Source: SKLM01 sp964450435 | GTDB taxonomy: Bacteria > Chloroflexota > Anaerolineae > B4-G1 | Assembly (NCBI GenBank): GCA_964450435.1 | Contig: CAYVCX010000052.1 | Coordinates: 1 to 21,938, forward strand | Direction: 5' to 3' | DNA: 21,938 nucleotides | In this document: piece after piece, positions 5,346 through 14,570 of the stretch | How positions within the stretch are numbered: the first letter of the stretch is position 1 | How the letters are laid out: every line of letters begins with the position of its first letter | Notes under the pieces: generated by a model | Told to the model about the DNA's origin: nothing | What the model saw: the letters and a program-made list of their open reading frames with translations, nothing else | The model's database searches: none | Program-made: the position numbers and the translations under genes

Positions 5346-7796
5346 TCATTCGCTGCCCTCCAGCTCCTCGTTCCCGAGTACTGCCACAGCAGCTACCTCG
5401 TCGCCGTCCTTGAGGTCCATCACCTTCACCCCCCGGGTCGCCCGACTCCGCCGAGAGATCTCGCGAGCGGGAGTGCGAAGGGCAATGCCTCCCGTAGTGA
5501 TGACGGTGATGTCGTCCTCCGGGTGCACCACGTGAGCAGAAGCGACGGTGCCTGCGTTCGCCCCCTTGAAACAGAGCACTCCCTTTGTGTAACGTCCCTG
5601 CACCCGGAACTCGCTGAGGGGCGTGCGCTTGCCGTAGGCCTTGGTGGTGACAGTCAGCAGATCTGCCTGGGGATCGACAACGCATGCTCCGATCACATGA
5701 TCATCCTGTCCCAGCTTGATAGCATAGACTCCCATAGCATTTCGTCCCATCGGTCGCACATCGCTCTCCCTCAGCCGCAACGCTTGTCCCTGCTCAGTTA
5801 CGACAATCAGCTCCTGGTTACCCCGAGTCCGTCTCACCCAGCCCAACTGATCCCCAGCCTGCAGCTTGATCGCGATCAAGCCGCTGGGGCGCACGTCCTC
5901 GAACTCACTCAGCACCGTGCGCTTAACCCGGCCCTCTCGCGTGAACATCGTCAGATAGCCCTCTTCCTCAAAACGAGACACGCTAATTGCGGACGTGATC
6001 TTCTCGTCGGCGTCGAGGTTGATGAGCCCAACCAGCAAGTCTCCCTCAGCAGTACGCCCCGCTCCGGGGATTTCGTAGGCGCGCTTCTGGTAAACCTTGC
6101 CCTTATCACTGAAGAGAAGGATTGAGTCCAAGGTGTGAGCCGGGAAAAAATGAAGCACCTCATCCCTCTCGCGGGTGTCCACGCCGATTACACCGCGCCC
6201 CCCGCGCCGCTGGGTGCGATAGACGTCCATTGGGACCCGCTTGACGTATCCTCGCTCGGTGATTGAGATGAAGACCTGCTCCTCGGCAATCAGGTCCTCC
6301 TCTCCGAGCTCCGCATCACCACCGACGATGCGGGTACGGCGCTCGTCGCCGTGGTGCTCCTTGAGCTCGGCCAACTCACTGTTGATGAGTTGAAGGATCT
6401 TGTGTGGTGATCCCAGCAGGTCCTGCAAGTGCTCGATGTGGCCGCTCAGCTCGGCATACTCATCCTGGATCTTCTGACGCTCCAAGGCGGCCAGGCGGCG
6501 CAGAGGCATATCGAGGATGGCCTCCGCCTGGACCTCCGTCAGGGTGAATCGTTCCATCAGCCGCGTCCGCGCGGTGCTGGCGTCGGGGGACTCTCGAATC
6601 GTCTTGATCACGGCGTCCAGGTGATCCAGTGCAATGAGCAGCCCCTCCAACACGTGAGCGCGACGCTGGGCTTTCTCCAGCTCGTATCGGGCGCGCCGGA
6701 TCAACACATCGCGACGGTGTTCAACGTAGCGCTGGAGAGCGCGTTTAAGACTCAGCAGTTGCGGCTCCCGATCAACGAGGGCCAGCATCTGCGCGCCGAA
6801 GGTGGTCTGCAAAGGTGTGTATTTGAACAAGCGATTGAGGGCCTTGCGCGGCTGCGTGCCCGGTTTCAGCTCGATGATGACGGACAGGCCGTGCCGGTCG
6901 GATTCGTCGCGCAGGTCAGAGATGCTGGTCAGTCGGTCCGAGCGGACCAGCTTGGCGATGCGTTCCAAGAGCGTGGTCTTGTTGAGCTGATAGGGAATCT
7001 CGGTCACCACAATGCGATGGCGACCACCCTCCATTTCCTCGATGGTCGTCTTCGCCCGGACGATTATACGACCTCGGCCCGTAGCATACGTCTGGACGAT
7101 TCCTTCGCGCCCAACGATAACCCCTCCCGTCGGGAAGTCAGGTCCCGTCACGTGGGCCATCAGATCCTCAAGGGTAATCCTGTCCAGCTCATCCCAACGA
7201 TCGATGAGGTAGCGCGCAGCGTCACAGATCTCGGCCAAGTTGTGGGGTGGTATATTGGTGGCCATGCCAACGGCAATGCCGGCAGATCCATTGACCAACA
7301 AGTTTGGAAGACGACCCGGCAAGACCTCGGGCTCTTGGAGAGACCCATCGAAGTTATCGACCCAGTCGACTGTGTCCTTATCGATGTCCTGCAGAAGCTC
7401 CGTAGCCGTGTCGTCCAGGCGAGCCTCGGTGTAGCGCATCGCTGCAGGGCTGTCTCCATCAATGGAACCGAAGTTCCCCTGGCCGTCCACCAGCGGATAG
7501 CGCAAGCTGAAGTCCTGAGCCATCCTCGCCATAGCGTTGTAGACGGCAGCATCGCCGTGGGGATGGTACTTACCCAGCACTTCACCGACGATGCGAGCGG
7601 ACTTCTTGTGAGGCCGATCGGGACGGAGCCCCAGGTCGTGCATGGCATAGAGAATGCGCCGTTGAACCGGCTTGAGGCCGTCGCGAGCATCGGGTAATGC
7701 GCGCGAGACGATGACGCTCATGGCGTAATCGAGATAAGCGGTGCGCATCTCGCGCTCAATGTCTATGGGTTGTACGGTACCGATATCAGCTTCCAA
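5346..7796 (-). CDS. gyrA: DNA gyrase subunit A
   Basis: An 816-residue breakage-reunion subunit of the A2B2 gyrase that introduces negative supercoils. The N-terminal winged-helix/tower core is complete, with the catalytic Tyr122 in AAMRYTEARL. The C-terminal beta-pinwheel is present, and the GyrA box QRRGGRG at 529-535 identifies gyrase rather than topoisomerase IV ParC. The quinolone-determining region reads HPHGDAAVYNAMARMAQ. Numbering coincides with E. coli, giving Ala83 instead of Ser and Asn87 instead of Asp, both positions where substitution lowers drug susceptibility. The start is TTG at 7796, supported by GGAGGA (plus-strand 7803-7808) six bases upstream and by alignment with usual GyrA N-termini (PIDIEREMRTAYLDYAMSVI). 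It has its own promoter at 7840-7868. gyrB is not in the window. Confidence 0.97.
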   Translation of the reverse strand: MEADIGTVQPIDIEREMRTAYLDYAMSVIVSRALPDARDGLKPVQRRILYAMHDLGLRPDRPHKKSARIVGEVLGKYHPHGDAAVYNAMARMAQDFSLRYPLVDGQGNFGSIDGDSPAAMRYTEARLDDTATELLQDIDKDTVDWVDNFDGSLQEPEVLPGRLPNLLVNGSAGIAVGMATNIPPHNLAEICDAARYLIDRWDELDRITLEDLMAHVTGPDFPTGGVIVGREGIVQTYATGRGRIIVRAKTTIEEMEGGRHRIVVTEIPYQLNKTTLLERIAKLVRSDRLTSISDLRDESDRHGLSVIIELKPGTQPRKALNRLFKYTPLQTTFGAQMLALVDREPQLLSLKRALQRYVEHRRDVLIRRARYELEKAQRRAHVLEGLLIALDHLDAVIKTIRESPDASTARTRLMERFTLTEVQAEAILDMPLRRLAALERQKIQDEYAELSGHIEHLQDLLGSPHKILQLINSELAELKEHHGDERRTRIVGGDAELGEEDLIAEEQVFISITERGYVKRVPMDVYRTQRRGGRGVIGVDTRERDEVLHFFPAHTLDSILLFSDKGKVYQKRAYEIPGAGRTAEGDLLVGLINLDADEKITSAISVSRFEEEGYLTMFTREGRVKRTVLSEFEDVRPSGLIAIKLQAGDQLGWVRRTRGNQELIVVTEQGQALRLRESDVRPMGRNAMGVYAIKLGQDDHVIGACVVDPQADLLTVTTKAYGKRTPLSEFRVQGRYTKGVLCFKGANAGTVASAHVVHPEDDITVITTGGIALRTPAREISRRSRATRGVKVMDLKDGDEVAAVAVLGNEELEGSE

Positions 7797-7839
7797 GAAG
7801 GATCCTCCAGGACTTCCAGCGGGATAGGCGTACGTAAGT

Positions 7840-7868
7840 ATTATACTCCGTAAGACTTGAAACGTAAA
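7840..7868 (-). promoter_or_regulatory. Sigma-70-type promoter of gyrA
   Basis: On the minus strand TTTACG (-35, plus coordinates 7863-7868) is separated by exactly 17 bases from a perfect TATAAT (-10, 7840-7845). Transcription would start near 7833, giving a leader of about 37 bases before the TTG start. It lies in the short gap after the glycosyltransferase stop. Confidence 0.75.
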
Positions 7869-7918
7869 ACGCGGCGCGCGGCATAGGGCAGTGACTCAAG
7901 CCCTGTCTTCCTCCCGGC

Positions 7919-9514
7919 CTACGAGTCGCGACGGGCGTATCGGACCACCTCGACGCGTGCGAAATGCGCCTCGCTCACAACGTGTAGATGCTCATCCAGC
8001 CAGCCCCTCACCAGGTTGCGCTCGTCCCAGGTCGCCACCTCGGTCGCGATGAGCCAGACCGCTTCGTGTCCTTTCGTCATCTCCCTCATGTGCCAAGCTG
8101 CCTCCCGCTCGCTCATCCGATAGGCGCCGTCCGGTTCTCGATGGTTGGTGTAAAGACCTTCAGCCCAGGAGTACGTCTCGATGGGGAAGTAGTAGTCGAA
8201 CGTGTGTCTCCCATAGGGGATATGAAAGATGATCAGATCGTCGAATGCCGACCGCCCGACCAAGACGATCGGGAGATAGTATCTGAACCCCAAGGGAGTT
8301 GCCGGGCCGCGATGCTGGACCGGCTCCACTGGCGTGTCGAAGCTCGCTACATAGGCCGCTGCAGCACGGAAGTCCGACTTGATAGGGATCGTGGCCTGCT
8401 TCCAGATATTGACCCCGTTGACAGTCAAGAAAACGGCCAGCAGCAGCGCAACCAGCCAGCCAGTCCATTTCTTCACAGTCAGAAGGCAGGACAATCCCAG
8501 CGCGACCAGCAGGTAGAACGCAGGAGCAACCCAAATGAGATAGCGATCGGTAAACAGAGGCTGCCGCAGAGAGATCAGCCAGACAGAGAACAGCGGGACC
8601 GCCATCCAGATCAGCACTGCGAGGCGGTCGCTGATGCTGCCCAGCGACCTGGCCTCCTCCCCAGGACGGGCGACGTGAGGCAGACAGAGTGCTCCACCTA
8701 ACAATCCGCCTGCAGACAGCAAAGATAGGAACACCGGGGACCAGGCGCTGCCCCACCCGCCTATCCCTGTGGACCAGCCATTGAGCAAGATGACGATCAT
8801 CTGGTCCAAGGAGTACGAGGAGAAACCCGTCTCGCGGACCTCAAGGGCCAGCGGCGCCTGCCACTGGACCAGAGGGAGGTAGGGCAGGATCAGGCCGGCA
8901 AAGCTGGCTAAGGCTGCTCGCCAGTGCCGGCGCGTGCGGGCCCACCAAGCAATGGAAAGCATCGTCAGGACCGGGACGAGGAGGGCAGCCAAGATGTGCA
9001 GGTAGAGCACCAGGATGGCCGCCGTGATCTGGGCCAGCCACCAGTGGCAGCCCCCGCCTTCAAGGGCGCGATGAAAACTGTAGATGGACAATAAGGTCAA
9101 GGCCAGCACGAGGGTATACATCTTGACCTCCTGGCTGTACCAGACCAGGTAGGCAGAACCTGCCACCAGCAGCGCGGACATGAGGCCTGTCAGCGGGTTG
9201 AAGAGGCGACGAGCGAGCACGTAGGTGAGCGGAACAGAGAGGACGCCGAAGAAGAGCGAGGAGAACCTCATGGCATATTCGCTGGTGCCGGTGATCGCGA
9301 TCCAGCCGCGAAGTAACACATGGTACAGAGGGCCGTTCCATCCAGGTCGAGTGAAGTTGCTGACCATCTCCGACCAGGGGGCGCCAGCAAAGCGGAGGGA
9401 GTCTACCTCGTCTCGCCACAACGATTGGCCATCGAGGGAAGCAGCACGAACGGAGAAAGCGGTGAGTATGAGGAGGCAGGTGATGACGAGGATAGTAGAG
9501 CGCCTTCGCTCCAT
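7919..9514 (-). CDS. GT39/ArnT-like polytopic membrane glycosyltransferase
   Basis: A 531-residue membrane protein of the GT-C fold, of the type annotated as dolichyl-phosphate-mannose-protein mannosyltransferase-like (PMT_2/GT39). A signal-anchor-like first helix (about 7-22) is followed by LDGQSLWRDEVDSLRF, whose Asp35/Glu36 sit in the first extracytoplasmic loop where the GT-C catalytic acidic motif lies. Then PGWNGPLYHVLLR is seen, and about ten further hydrophobic segments run to about residue 360 (for example LFNPLTGLMSALLVAGSAYL and WLVALLLAVFLTVNGVNIW). The last 160 residues are a soluble, presumably extracytoplasmic domain. The sugar is most likely taken from a polyprenyl-phosphate donor; acceptor unknown. 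The ATG at 9514 lacks a strong Shine-Dalgarno match, only CGGAG about 13 bases upstream. It stands alone between two promoters. Confidence 0.85.
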   Translation of the reverse strand: MERRRSTILVITCLLILTAFSVRAASLDGQSLWRDEVDSLRFAGAPWSEMVSNFTRPGWNGPLYHVLLRGWIAITGTSEYAMRFSSLFFGVLSVPLTYVLARRLFNPLTGLMSALLVAGSAYLVWYSQEVKMYTLVLALTLLSIYSFHRALEGGGCHWWLAQITAAILVLYLHILAALLVPVLTMLSIAWWARTRRHWRAALASFAGLILPYLPLVQWQAPLALEVRETGFSSYSLDQMIVILLNGWSTGIGGWGSAWSPVFLSLLSAGGLLGGALCLPHVARPGEEARSLGSISDRLAVLIWMAVPLFSVWLISLRQPLFTDRYLIWVAPAFYLLVALGLSCLLTVKKWTGWLVALLLAVFLTVNGVNIWKQATIPIKSDFRAAAAYVASFDTPVEPVQHRGPATPLGFRYYLPIVLVGRSAFDDLIIFHIPYGRHTFDYYFPIETYSWAEGLYTNHREPDGAYRMSEREAAWHMREMTKGHEAVWLIATEVATWDERNLVRGWLDEHLHVVSEAHFARVEVVRYARRDS

Positions 9515-9603
9515 CGTCAGGCAACGCTCCGAATGATGATGTCTAGATCAGCAGGGCGGCCAGAGACAGCCGAGCCTCGTAGATCTTGAAGGATCATAGG
9601 TGG

Positions 9604-9633
9604 ATTATAGCGCGATCACCCTCGGCTTGCTAA
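9604..9633 (-). promoter_or_regulatory. Putative promoter of the GT39 gene
   Basis: On the minus strand a perfect TATAAT -10 (plus 9604-9609) is preceded by TTAGCA (plus 9628-9633, four of six consensus bases) at 18-base spacing. The start codon is about 90 bases downstream. The -10 is good and the -35 weak. Confidence 0.45.
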
Positions 9634-9777
9634 TCGCTCGAGCCGGTCATGCGGCTATCGCTGGTCCGGGGTCTCGAAAGATGGGCAGCAGCAGGTCTGG
9701 GATGGCCGAAGGGCGAATAGGGGCTCCATCTCACCGGCGCAGCTGCCTGGTGGTCGAAGATAGTGGTCTCTAGCGCT

Positions 9778-9800
9778 GTCGGCCTGGGCCCGAAGCCGAC
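9778..9800 (-). terminator. GC-rich stem-loop after the helicase operon
   Basis: GTCGGC (9778-9783) pairs with GCCGAC (9795-9800) around an 11-base loop that itself contains GGGCCC. It lies about 85 bases past the helicase stop codon in the direction of transcription. There is no T-run after it, so intrinsic termination is doubtful. Confidence 0.25.
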
Positions 9801-9883
9801 CTACGGCCCTCACGGTGCTCCGGGTCAATCCCCGCTGGCGACCCTTCCGCCGTCAAGCCTGCCTCGCCCGAGGGGGAGGGAAG

Positions 9884-12157
9884 CTACTTCCCCTCTTCCC
9901 AAGCTGTTTGCAGGGCGGTGAAGGGCACAGCCGGCTGCTGATCTCCCCGCCGTCCCGAGTTCCAGGTCATGATCAGATCTCTCCTCGCCCGAGTGATTCC
10001 GACGTACAGCAGCCGCATCCGCTCGGCGGCATAATCGAGGCGCGCTTTGCGGGTCGCCTCGCCCTCCCTGTAGGGTGAGGTGCGCTGTTCATCATCCCCA
10101 GTGGCGCCTCCCACAGCAGCGCGGAGCTGTGCCAGGCCCTCCGCCTCGAGATTCAGCTGGTCCCGAACGAACCACTTCTCGGAGATGAAAGAGTCGTGGG
10201 GAAGCCCCGCCGGAAAGTTGTAGTTGTTGAGCGACATCAAGTAGACGCGATCCCATTCCAGCCCCTTAGCCTTGTGCACCGTCGCAACCACGACCTGCCC
10301 TTTGTGACGTTGGGGATCGAAGCGTGTATCCGCATCACTCAAGCCCAAGAAGCGACGCTCGTTTCGGGCGATCACCGCCAGCTCCTCCGTAAGCTCCGGT
10401 AGACGCCAATCAGGATGTCGCTCGCCTACCCGCGCCAGGACCAGGGCCAGCTTGTGAGCCATAGCCAGGTCAGCGGGCTCCTCTAAGAGGTCCTGAGCCA
10501 GCGTGAGGATGAGCTGGTCAATAGGCAGCAGTGTTGCCTGCTGCCAGCGACGGACCAATCGGCGAAACTCATCCAGATGCCCTCGCACTTCCAGGCACTC
10601 GTCCGACCATGGGATTTCGGCGAGCCAATCGCGTCCGACGCGTGGCCACACGAACTCCTCGACTCGCCGGCAGCGGCGCAGCGCCTGGGCCACCGCGTTC
10701 AGTCGCTCCTGACTCTCCGCGTCGTCGCGATCTTCCCGCCTCCAGACGCGGTAGACGCGGGCCAGCTTGGTCGGCGAGACAGGATCGGCCAGATAGTTGA
10801 TCACGTTGCCTAGAGCTCCGGCGGTTTCTCGTGTGGCTTGGGTGCTCCGCAGCAGCTCCACGTGCTCGATGTCCCGCCGCTCGAGCTCCTTGACCACCTG
10901 GAAGCCCCGCCGGTTCCGCGGGACCAGGACGGCCACGGTATGGTCCAGGTGCTCAGGCAACCAGCGGATCAGTGAATCGGCCACAGCTCGGATCTCCTCC
11001 CGGGGTGTGAACTTCCTGCCCACGATGTGGACCCGACCGGATTCGTCGGGAGGATTTGGCTGTGGGTCCCCAGGCGGCGTGGGCTCGATGTGCGGCGGTG
11101 TCAGGGCCCCGCGAACCTCGTGGACGGGATGTCTCTGCTGCGTCCAATCGATCAGATAGTTGGCCAGATCGATGATGCTCTGAGTCGAGCGGCCGGAGTT
11201 AGGTAACTCGCGCTTCTGCACGTCTGGCCTGTTGAGAAACTCGCGCAGGTGGTCAGGGCTGGCGGTGGTGAAGGTCTCGTAGATGGCCTGATTGGGATCG
11301 CCAACCCGCACCCAGTTTCCCTGACCTCCCGAGCTAGTAGGCGAATTGGGACCTGCCAAGAGCGCCAGGATCCTCTGCTGCAGACGACTGCTGTCCTGGG
11401 CTTCGTCCTCCAAGATATACGGCCACCTGTGCCGCAGGCGCTCCAGCAACTCCTGGTCAAGCTGCAGCGCCTCAAGCGCCAGGCGGATCAAGTCGTCGAA
11501 GTCGACGGCGCCACGATAGGCCAGGGCCCTCTGGTAGTCAGCGTAGACCCCCCATCCCATCTCGGCAAGGGGCAGCGCATCCGGGCAATCGTCGAGACAG
11601 TCACGCAGTTCACCAGGTCTGAGCTGCCAATCCTTGGCCTGTCTGATGAGGCTGTGCGCGATGTCACGCACGAGATCTGGCCACTGGTCGCGACGGACCC
11701 ACTGTTGCTGGCGCTCGTCCAGGTCCAGCGCGAGGAAGTCGTCGATGGCCTCCGGATGGCTCCTCAGCCAGGTCTCTGCGGCGCCTCCCAGGATGCGGCT
11801 GGCCTCCCGCTCGTCGACGATCTGAAACTCATCGGACAGGCCGACCAGGCCCGGACGCTCGCGCACGATGTCGTGGGCCAGAGCGTGCAGCGTACGGACC
11901 CGGTAGCCGAGGTGGGGCAGCAAGCCGCGCCCTGCGACGAAGCCTGCTACCTGTCTGGCGAAGTTGTCGACAGCGGAGTTGACGAGGGTTACCACCAGAA
12001 CCTCCTGGTCATCCTCCAGAAGGCCACCGGTCACGAGCCTAGCCGTGAGGGCCGAGAGCGTGACGGTCTTGCCGCTCCCGGGGACTGCCGACACCCCCAT
12101 CTTCCCTGAAGTGTAGCTCAGGACCTCCTGCTGTCTCGGTCGCGCTTGAAACCTCAT
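9884..12157 (-). CDS. UvrD/Rep-type superfamily 1 DNA helicase, all motifs present
   Basis: A 757-residue ATP-dependent 3'-5' DNA helicase-like motor. Motifs in order: Q-motif RPRQQ (6-10), Walker A PGSGKT (26-31), Walker B ILEDEAQDSS (248-257), motif III VGDPNQAIYETF (285-296), motif IV-like NSGRSTQSI (320-328), motif V TVHKAKGLEWDRVYL (626-640) and motif VI RLLYVGITRARR (715-726). No C-terminal nuclease or Fe-S cysteine cluster is visible. The ATG at 12157 (MRFQARPRQQ) is chosen because the frame upstream overlaps the previous gene and reads as non-protein; it lies 22 bases after that gene's stop and has no evident Shine-Dalgarno, suggesting translational coupling. Its partner upstream is a second helicase-like protein, so a heterodimer is likely. 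Role is probably in recombination or repair, but this is inference from family. Confidence 0.9.
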   Translation of the reverse strand: MRFQARPRQQEVLSYTSGKMGVSAVPGSGKTVTLSALTARLVTGGLLEDDQEVLVVTLVNSAVDNFARQVAGFVAGRGLLPHLGYRVRTLHALAHDIVRERPGLVGLSDEFQIVDEREASRILGGAAETWLRSHPEAIDDFLALDLDERQQQWVRRDQWPDLVRDIAHSLIRQAKDWQLRPGELRDCLDDCPDALPLAEMGWGVYADYQRALAYRGAVDFDDLIRLALEALQLDQELLERLRHRWPYILEDEAQDSSRLQQRILALLAGPNSPTSSGGQGNWVRVGDPNQAIYETFTTASPDHLREFLNRPDVQKRELPNSGRSTQSIIDLANYLIDWTQQRHPVHEVRGALTPPHIEPTPPGDPQPNPPDESGRVHIVGRKFTPREEIRAVADSLIRWLPEHLDHTVAVLVPRNRRGFQVVKELERRDIEHVELLRSTQATRETAGALGNVINYLADPVSPTKLARVYRVWRREDRDDAESQERLNAVAQALRRCRRVEEFVWPRVGRDWLAEIPWSDECLEVRGHLDEFRRLVRRWQQATLLPIDQLILTLAQDLLEEPADLAMAHKLALVLARVGERHPDWRLPELTEELAVIARNERRFLGLSDADTRFDPQRHKGQVVVATVHKAKGLEWDRVYLMSLNNYNFPAGLPHDSFISEKWFVRDQLNLEAEGLAQLRAAVGGATGDDEQRTSPYREGEATRKARLDYAAERMRLLYVGITRARRDLIMTWNSGRRGDQQPAVPFTALQTAWEEGK

Positions 12158-12179
12158 AAATCGTTGATTGCGACTGGCG

Positions 12180-14438
12180 TCAGTCCGAGGGTTCCGCGGC
12201 CATCCGGCGCAGGACTTGCTGGACGGCCTGGAGCAACGGTCCTTTCTGCTCGTACCCCTGCTCGCCCAGCTCACTCAGACCCAGATAGATCCCACGGCGG
12301 CAACGCCGAATGAGCCCTTGAGTTAGACGGTAAAGGGCATCCTGGCGCGCCTCGACCTCATCGGCATCGGTCCAGGTCGCGAACTGTCTGTCCGAGGGGG
12401 GCCAGTGGCGACTCAGCACGTGGGGATGCGTCAAGGGCTGATAGAGCCGCTCCCACCACCCCCGTCCGCCAACGTTGAGCCAGAACTGGAAGTCGACCGG
12501 CCGATTGCGGATGATGAAAGTATAGGCCGGGGCCAACAACACCGCTTCCTCCGCCTCAGAACGCCAACTCCGTATGTACTGAGCGGCGATCACCCCATCC
12601 TCGACCATCCTGATGTACTCCTGCCCCAGCGAGGTCGAGTCCTCCCCGGCCAGGCGCGTGCCCTCCGTCGCCCAACGGAATTTGCGCACAGACTCGATGA
12701 GATTGGCAGCCACCTCGGCGGAGTCATAGTTGCGATGAAAGCCATATCCTGGCTGCGACAGCAATTCACCGAATAGCCGACTGAGGAAGTGGTCGAACGG
12801 CTGAGACCGGAGGTCGGCCTCGCGTCCTGGCTGACCGGATGACGCTCCCAAGACTGCTCCTTCGGAACCTGTGGCAAGATCTTCTTCAGCCATTCGGGAC
12901 GTTGAGCGCGCATACTCTTGGATCCAAGCCTGCAGTCCCTGGTAGCGTTCACCGAGCACGAAGGTCAGACGCTCCTGCATGTCGGGCTTGATACGGTCGA
13001 AAGAACCGAGCGTGGGAACGCGGTCCTGCCCACGGGGGGCCGTGCGATAGACAATCTCAGCCAACAAGTGCGCTCGCACGAGATCCATGCCATCTATGGC
13101 CTGCATGAGCGCGTAGGCCACGTCGAAGCGAGTTGGTGTGAACCCCCACCCGGGATGGGCGATGGCAGCCAGCGTGAGCAGGCAGTGGGTGGCTGGCTCC
13201 TCCCGCAAGGCACGAGATGGTCGGTGCGAGCGCGTGGGGATATCGCGGGCCTCCAAGCGATTCGTGAGCGAGAAGCGCAGTGCATCGCTGAGGAAGGGAG
13301 CCAGCACAACGATCTCCCCGAGCGGGACGCCTTTCTCCAGCACCAGTGCCTGGATCTCGTCGGCGACCCAGTCTACCATCTCCGGGTGGTAGCGATGGTA
13401 TTCGAAGGTCAGCGCCGGTCGCACGCCTGTCGCGGCCGTCGGTCCGGCAGGGCCCGGGCCCATACTCTGGGTCAACTCCCAACCCAACGCCTCGATCTCC
13501 GGGAGCATCACGAACGACTCGTCGAACCCGACGTGCACGTCACACAGATCGCGGAGCGCGTAGGCGTGGTCTGGGTCAGCACCCAGGAAGCGGCGGTAGC
13601 CTGCATCGCAGTCGTAGATCAGGAGGGCTGAGTGCGCGAACGGGATCCATTCACGCAACAAGTCGTGGGTTACTGGAACGTCCTCCTCCACATTGTCGAC
13701 GACGAGATGGCGATACCGATCCATCAAGTAATCGCGGCAAATAGGTCGCGTCCAGAGATGGCGGAGGAAGACCTCCATCTGAAGAGAGAAGTCGAGGAGG
13801 TTGTGCTCCAGACAATGGCGGCGGAATCGGTGCGCGCAGATCTGCGCCTGGTCATAGATGCGCTCACGACCCTGCTCTCCAGCCCAGGCCGACTTAAGCC
13901 TCTGACCTATCTCAGCGTAGGGGAAGCCGACCACGGCGGCCTTGTTCAGATTGTCGATGATCTGGCTGTAGAGCCTGTTACGGTCAATGGTCACGCCCTC
14001 GAAGTACCCTTCGTCGAGCAGCGGGCGTACGAGACGTGCCATGTGGTATTGAGCGGTCTCCAGTGTCAAGAACGTCGGCGGCTCCTGGGGATGTCCGAAC
14101 CCGACGTCGCTGACAATCAAGGGCCAGAAGAGATCGACCATCCGTTGAGCCAACCCGCCGACGGTGAGCAGCGTGACGTCGCCCCCGGGCTCCACTTCGG
14201 GGTCACGCACCGCTTCGTAGTACGGGGTGGCCAGCGTCCGCTGCGGGGTGAAGACGAGGATGGAGTGACCTGGGACGCCGGCATCCAGGTAATGCAGCAG
14301 CCGGGCCACACCCGCGCTCGTCTTGCCTGTACCGGCAGGACCTTCGAGGAAGATCCTGCCAGAAACCGGGTGCTCGACGACCTCCCGCTGGCGGGAGGAC
14401 AGGTCATCGCCTTGTGTGCTAGATGAGACACGCCACAC
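12180..14438 (-). CDS. Helicase-like partner protein with degenerate Walker B
   Basis: A 752-residue P-loop protein of the UvrD/AddB-like helicase type. Walker A EGPAGTGKT is intact (32-40), preceded by the Q-motif-like LSSRQREVVEHP. Where the DExQD box belongs the protein reads VVDNVEEDVP (246-255), so the catalytic Glu is replaced by Asn. Motif III is not recognisable beyond LLIYDCDAGYRRFLGADP. Late motifs are loose: FWLNVGGRGWWERLYQPL and GLIRRCRRGIYLGLSE resemble the V/VI region. It would bind ATP and DNA but may hydrolyse poorly. The start is set at GTG 14438, seven bases after GGAGG (plus 14446-14450); ATG at 14444 is too close to that Shine-Dalgarno, and the frame stays open to a TTG at 14516. 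It precedes the complete helicase by 22 bases, resembling the motor/partner arrangement of AddAB or AdnAB, without a detectable nuclease. Confidence 0.8.
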   Translation of the reverse strand: MWRVSSSTQGDDLSSRQREVVEHPVSGRIFLEGPAGTGKTSAGVARLLHYLDAGVPGHSILVFTPQRTLATPYYEAVRDPEVEPGGDVTLLTVGGLAQRMVDLFWPLIVSDVGFGHPQEPPTFLTLETAQYHMARLVRPLLDEGYFEGVTIDRNRLYSQIIDNLNKAAVVGFPYAEIGQRLKSAWAGEQGRERIYDQAQICAHRFRRHCLEHNLLDFSLQMEVFLRHLWTRPICRDYLMDRYRHLVVDNVEEDVPVTHDLLREWIPFAHSALLIYDCDAGYRRFLGADPDHAYALRDLCDVHVGFDESFVMLPEIEALGWELTQSMGPGPAGPTAATGVRPALTFEYHRYHPEMVDWVADEIQALVLEKGVPLGEIVVLAPFLSDALRFSLTNRLEARDIPTRSHRPSRALREEPATHCLLTLAAIAHPGWGFTPTRFDVAYALMQAIDGMDLVRAHLLAEIVYRTAPRGQDRVPTLGSFDRIKPDMQERLTFVLGERYQGLQAWIQEYARSTSRMAEEDLATGSEGAVLGASSGQPGREADLRSQPFDHFLSRLFGELLSQPGYGFHRNYDSAEVAANLIESVRKFRWATEGTRLAGEDSTSLGQEYIRMVEDGVIAAQYIRSWRSEAEEAVLLAPAYTFIIRNRPVDFQFWLNVGGRGWWERLYQPLTHPHVLSRHWPPSDRQFATWTDADEVEARQDALYRLTQGLIRRCRRGIYLGLSELGEQGYEQKGPLLQAVQQVLRRMAAEPSD

Positions 14439-14541
14439 TGTCATGCCTCCATCCAGGTAGATCCCTTCAACGGGAGTTCTGCACGGGACCCGATTGCTGC
14501 GTATGCCAACCAGCAAGCAGTGGACAAGACGTTAGGGAGCC

Positions 14542-14570
14542 CGGCCTGCATGACGGGAGCCGGCAGGCCG
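14542..14570 (-). terminator. Stem-loop between GT4 gene and helicase pair
   Basis: CGGCCTGC (14542-14549) and GCAGGCCG (14563-14570) form a perfect 8-base-pair stem with a 13-base loop, within the roughly 200-base gap after the GT4 stop. No T-run follows in the leftward direction. It may end the GT4 transcript or lie in the helicase leader. No convincing promoter was found in the rest of this gap. Confidence 0.3.

Larger units (their letters stand above)
9515..9883. other. Intergenic region between helicase gene and GT39 gene
   Basis: A 369-base gap with no gene recognised on either strand. It holds a weak promoter for the glycosyltransferase (9604-9633) and a GC-rich stem-loop (9778-9800) that could end the helicase transcript. 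The remaining sequence shows no repeats or family-like translations; the 87-codon plus-strand frame at 9815-10078 runs mostly inside the helicase gene and is discarded. Confidence 0.5.

Noticed and set aside
6429..7697. A 422-codon plus-strand open frame
   Set aside because: Antisense to the conserved catalytic core of gyrA; no family features.
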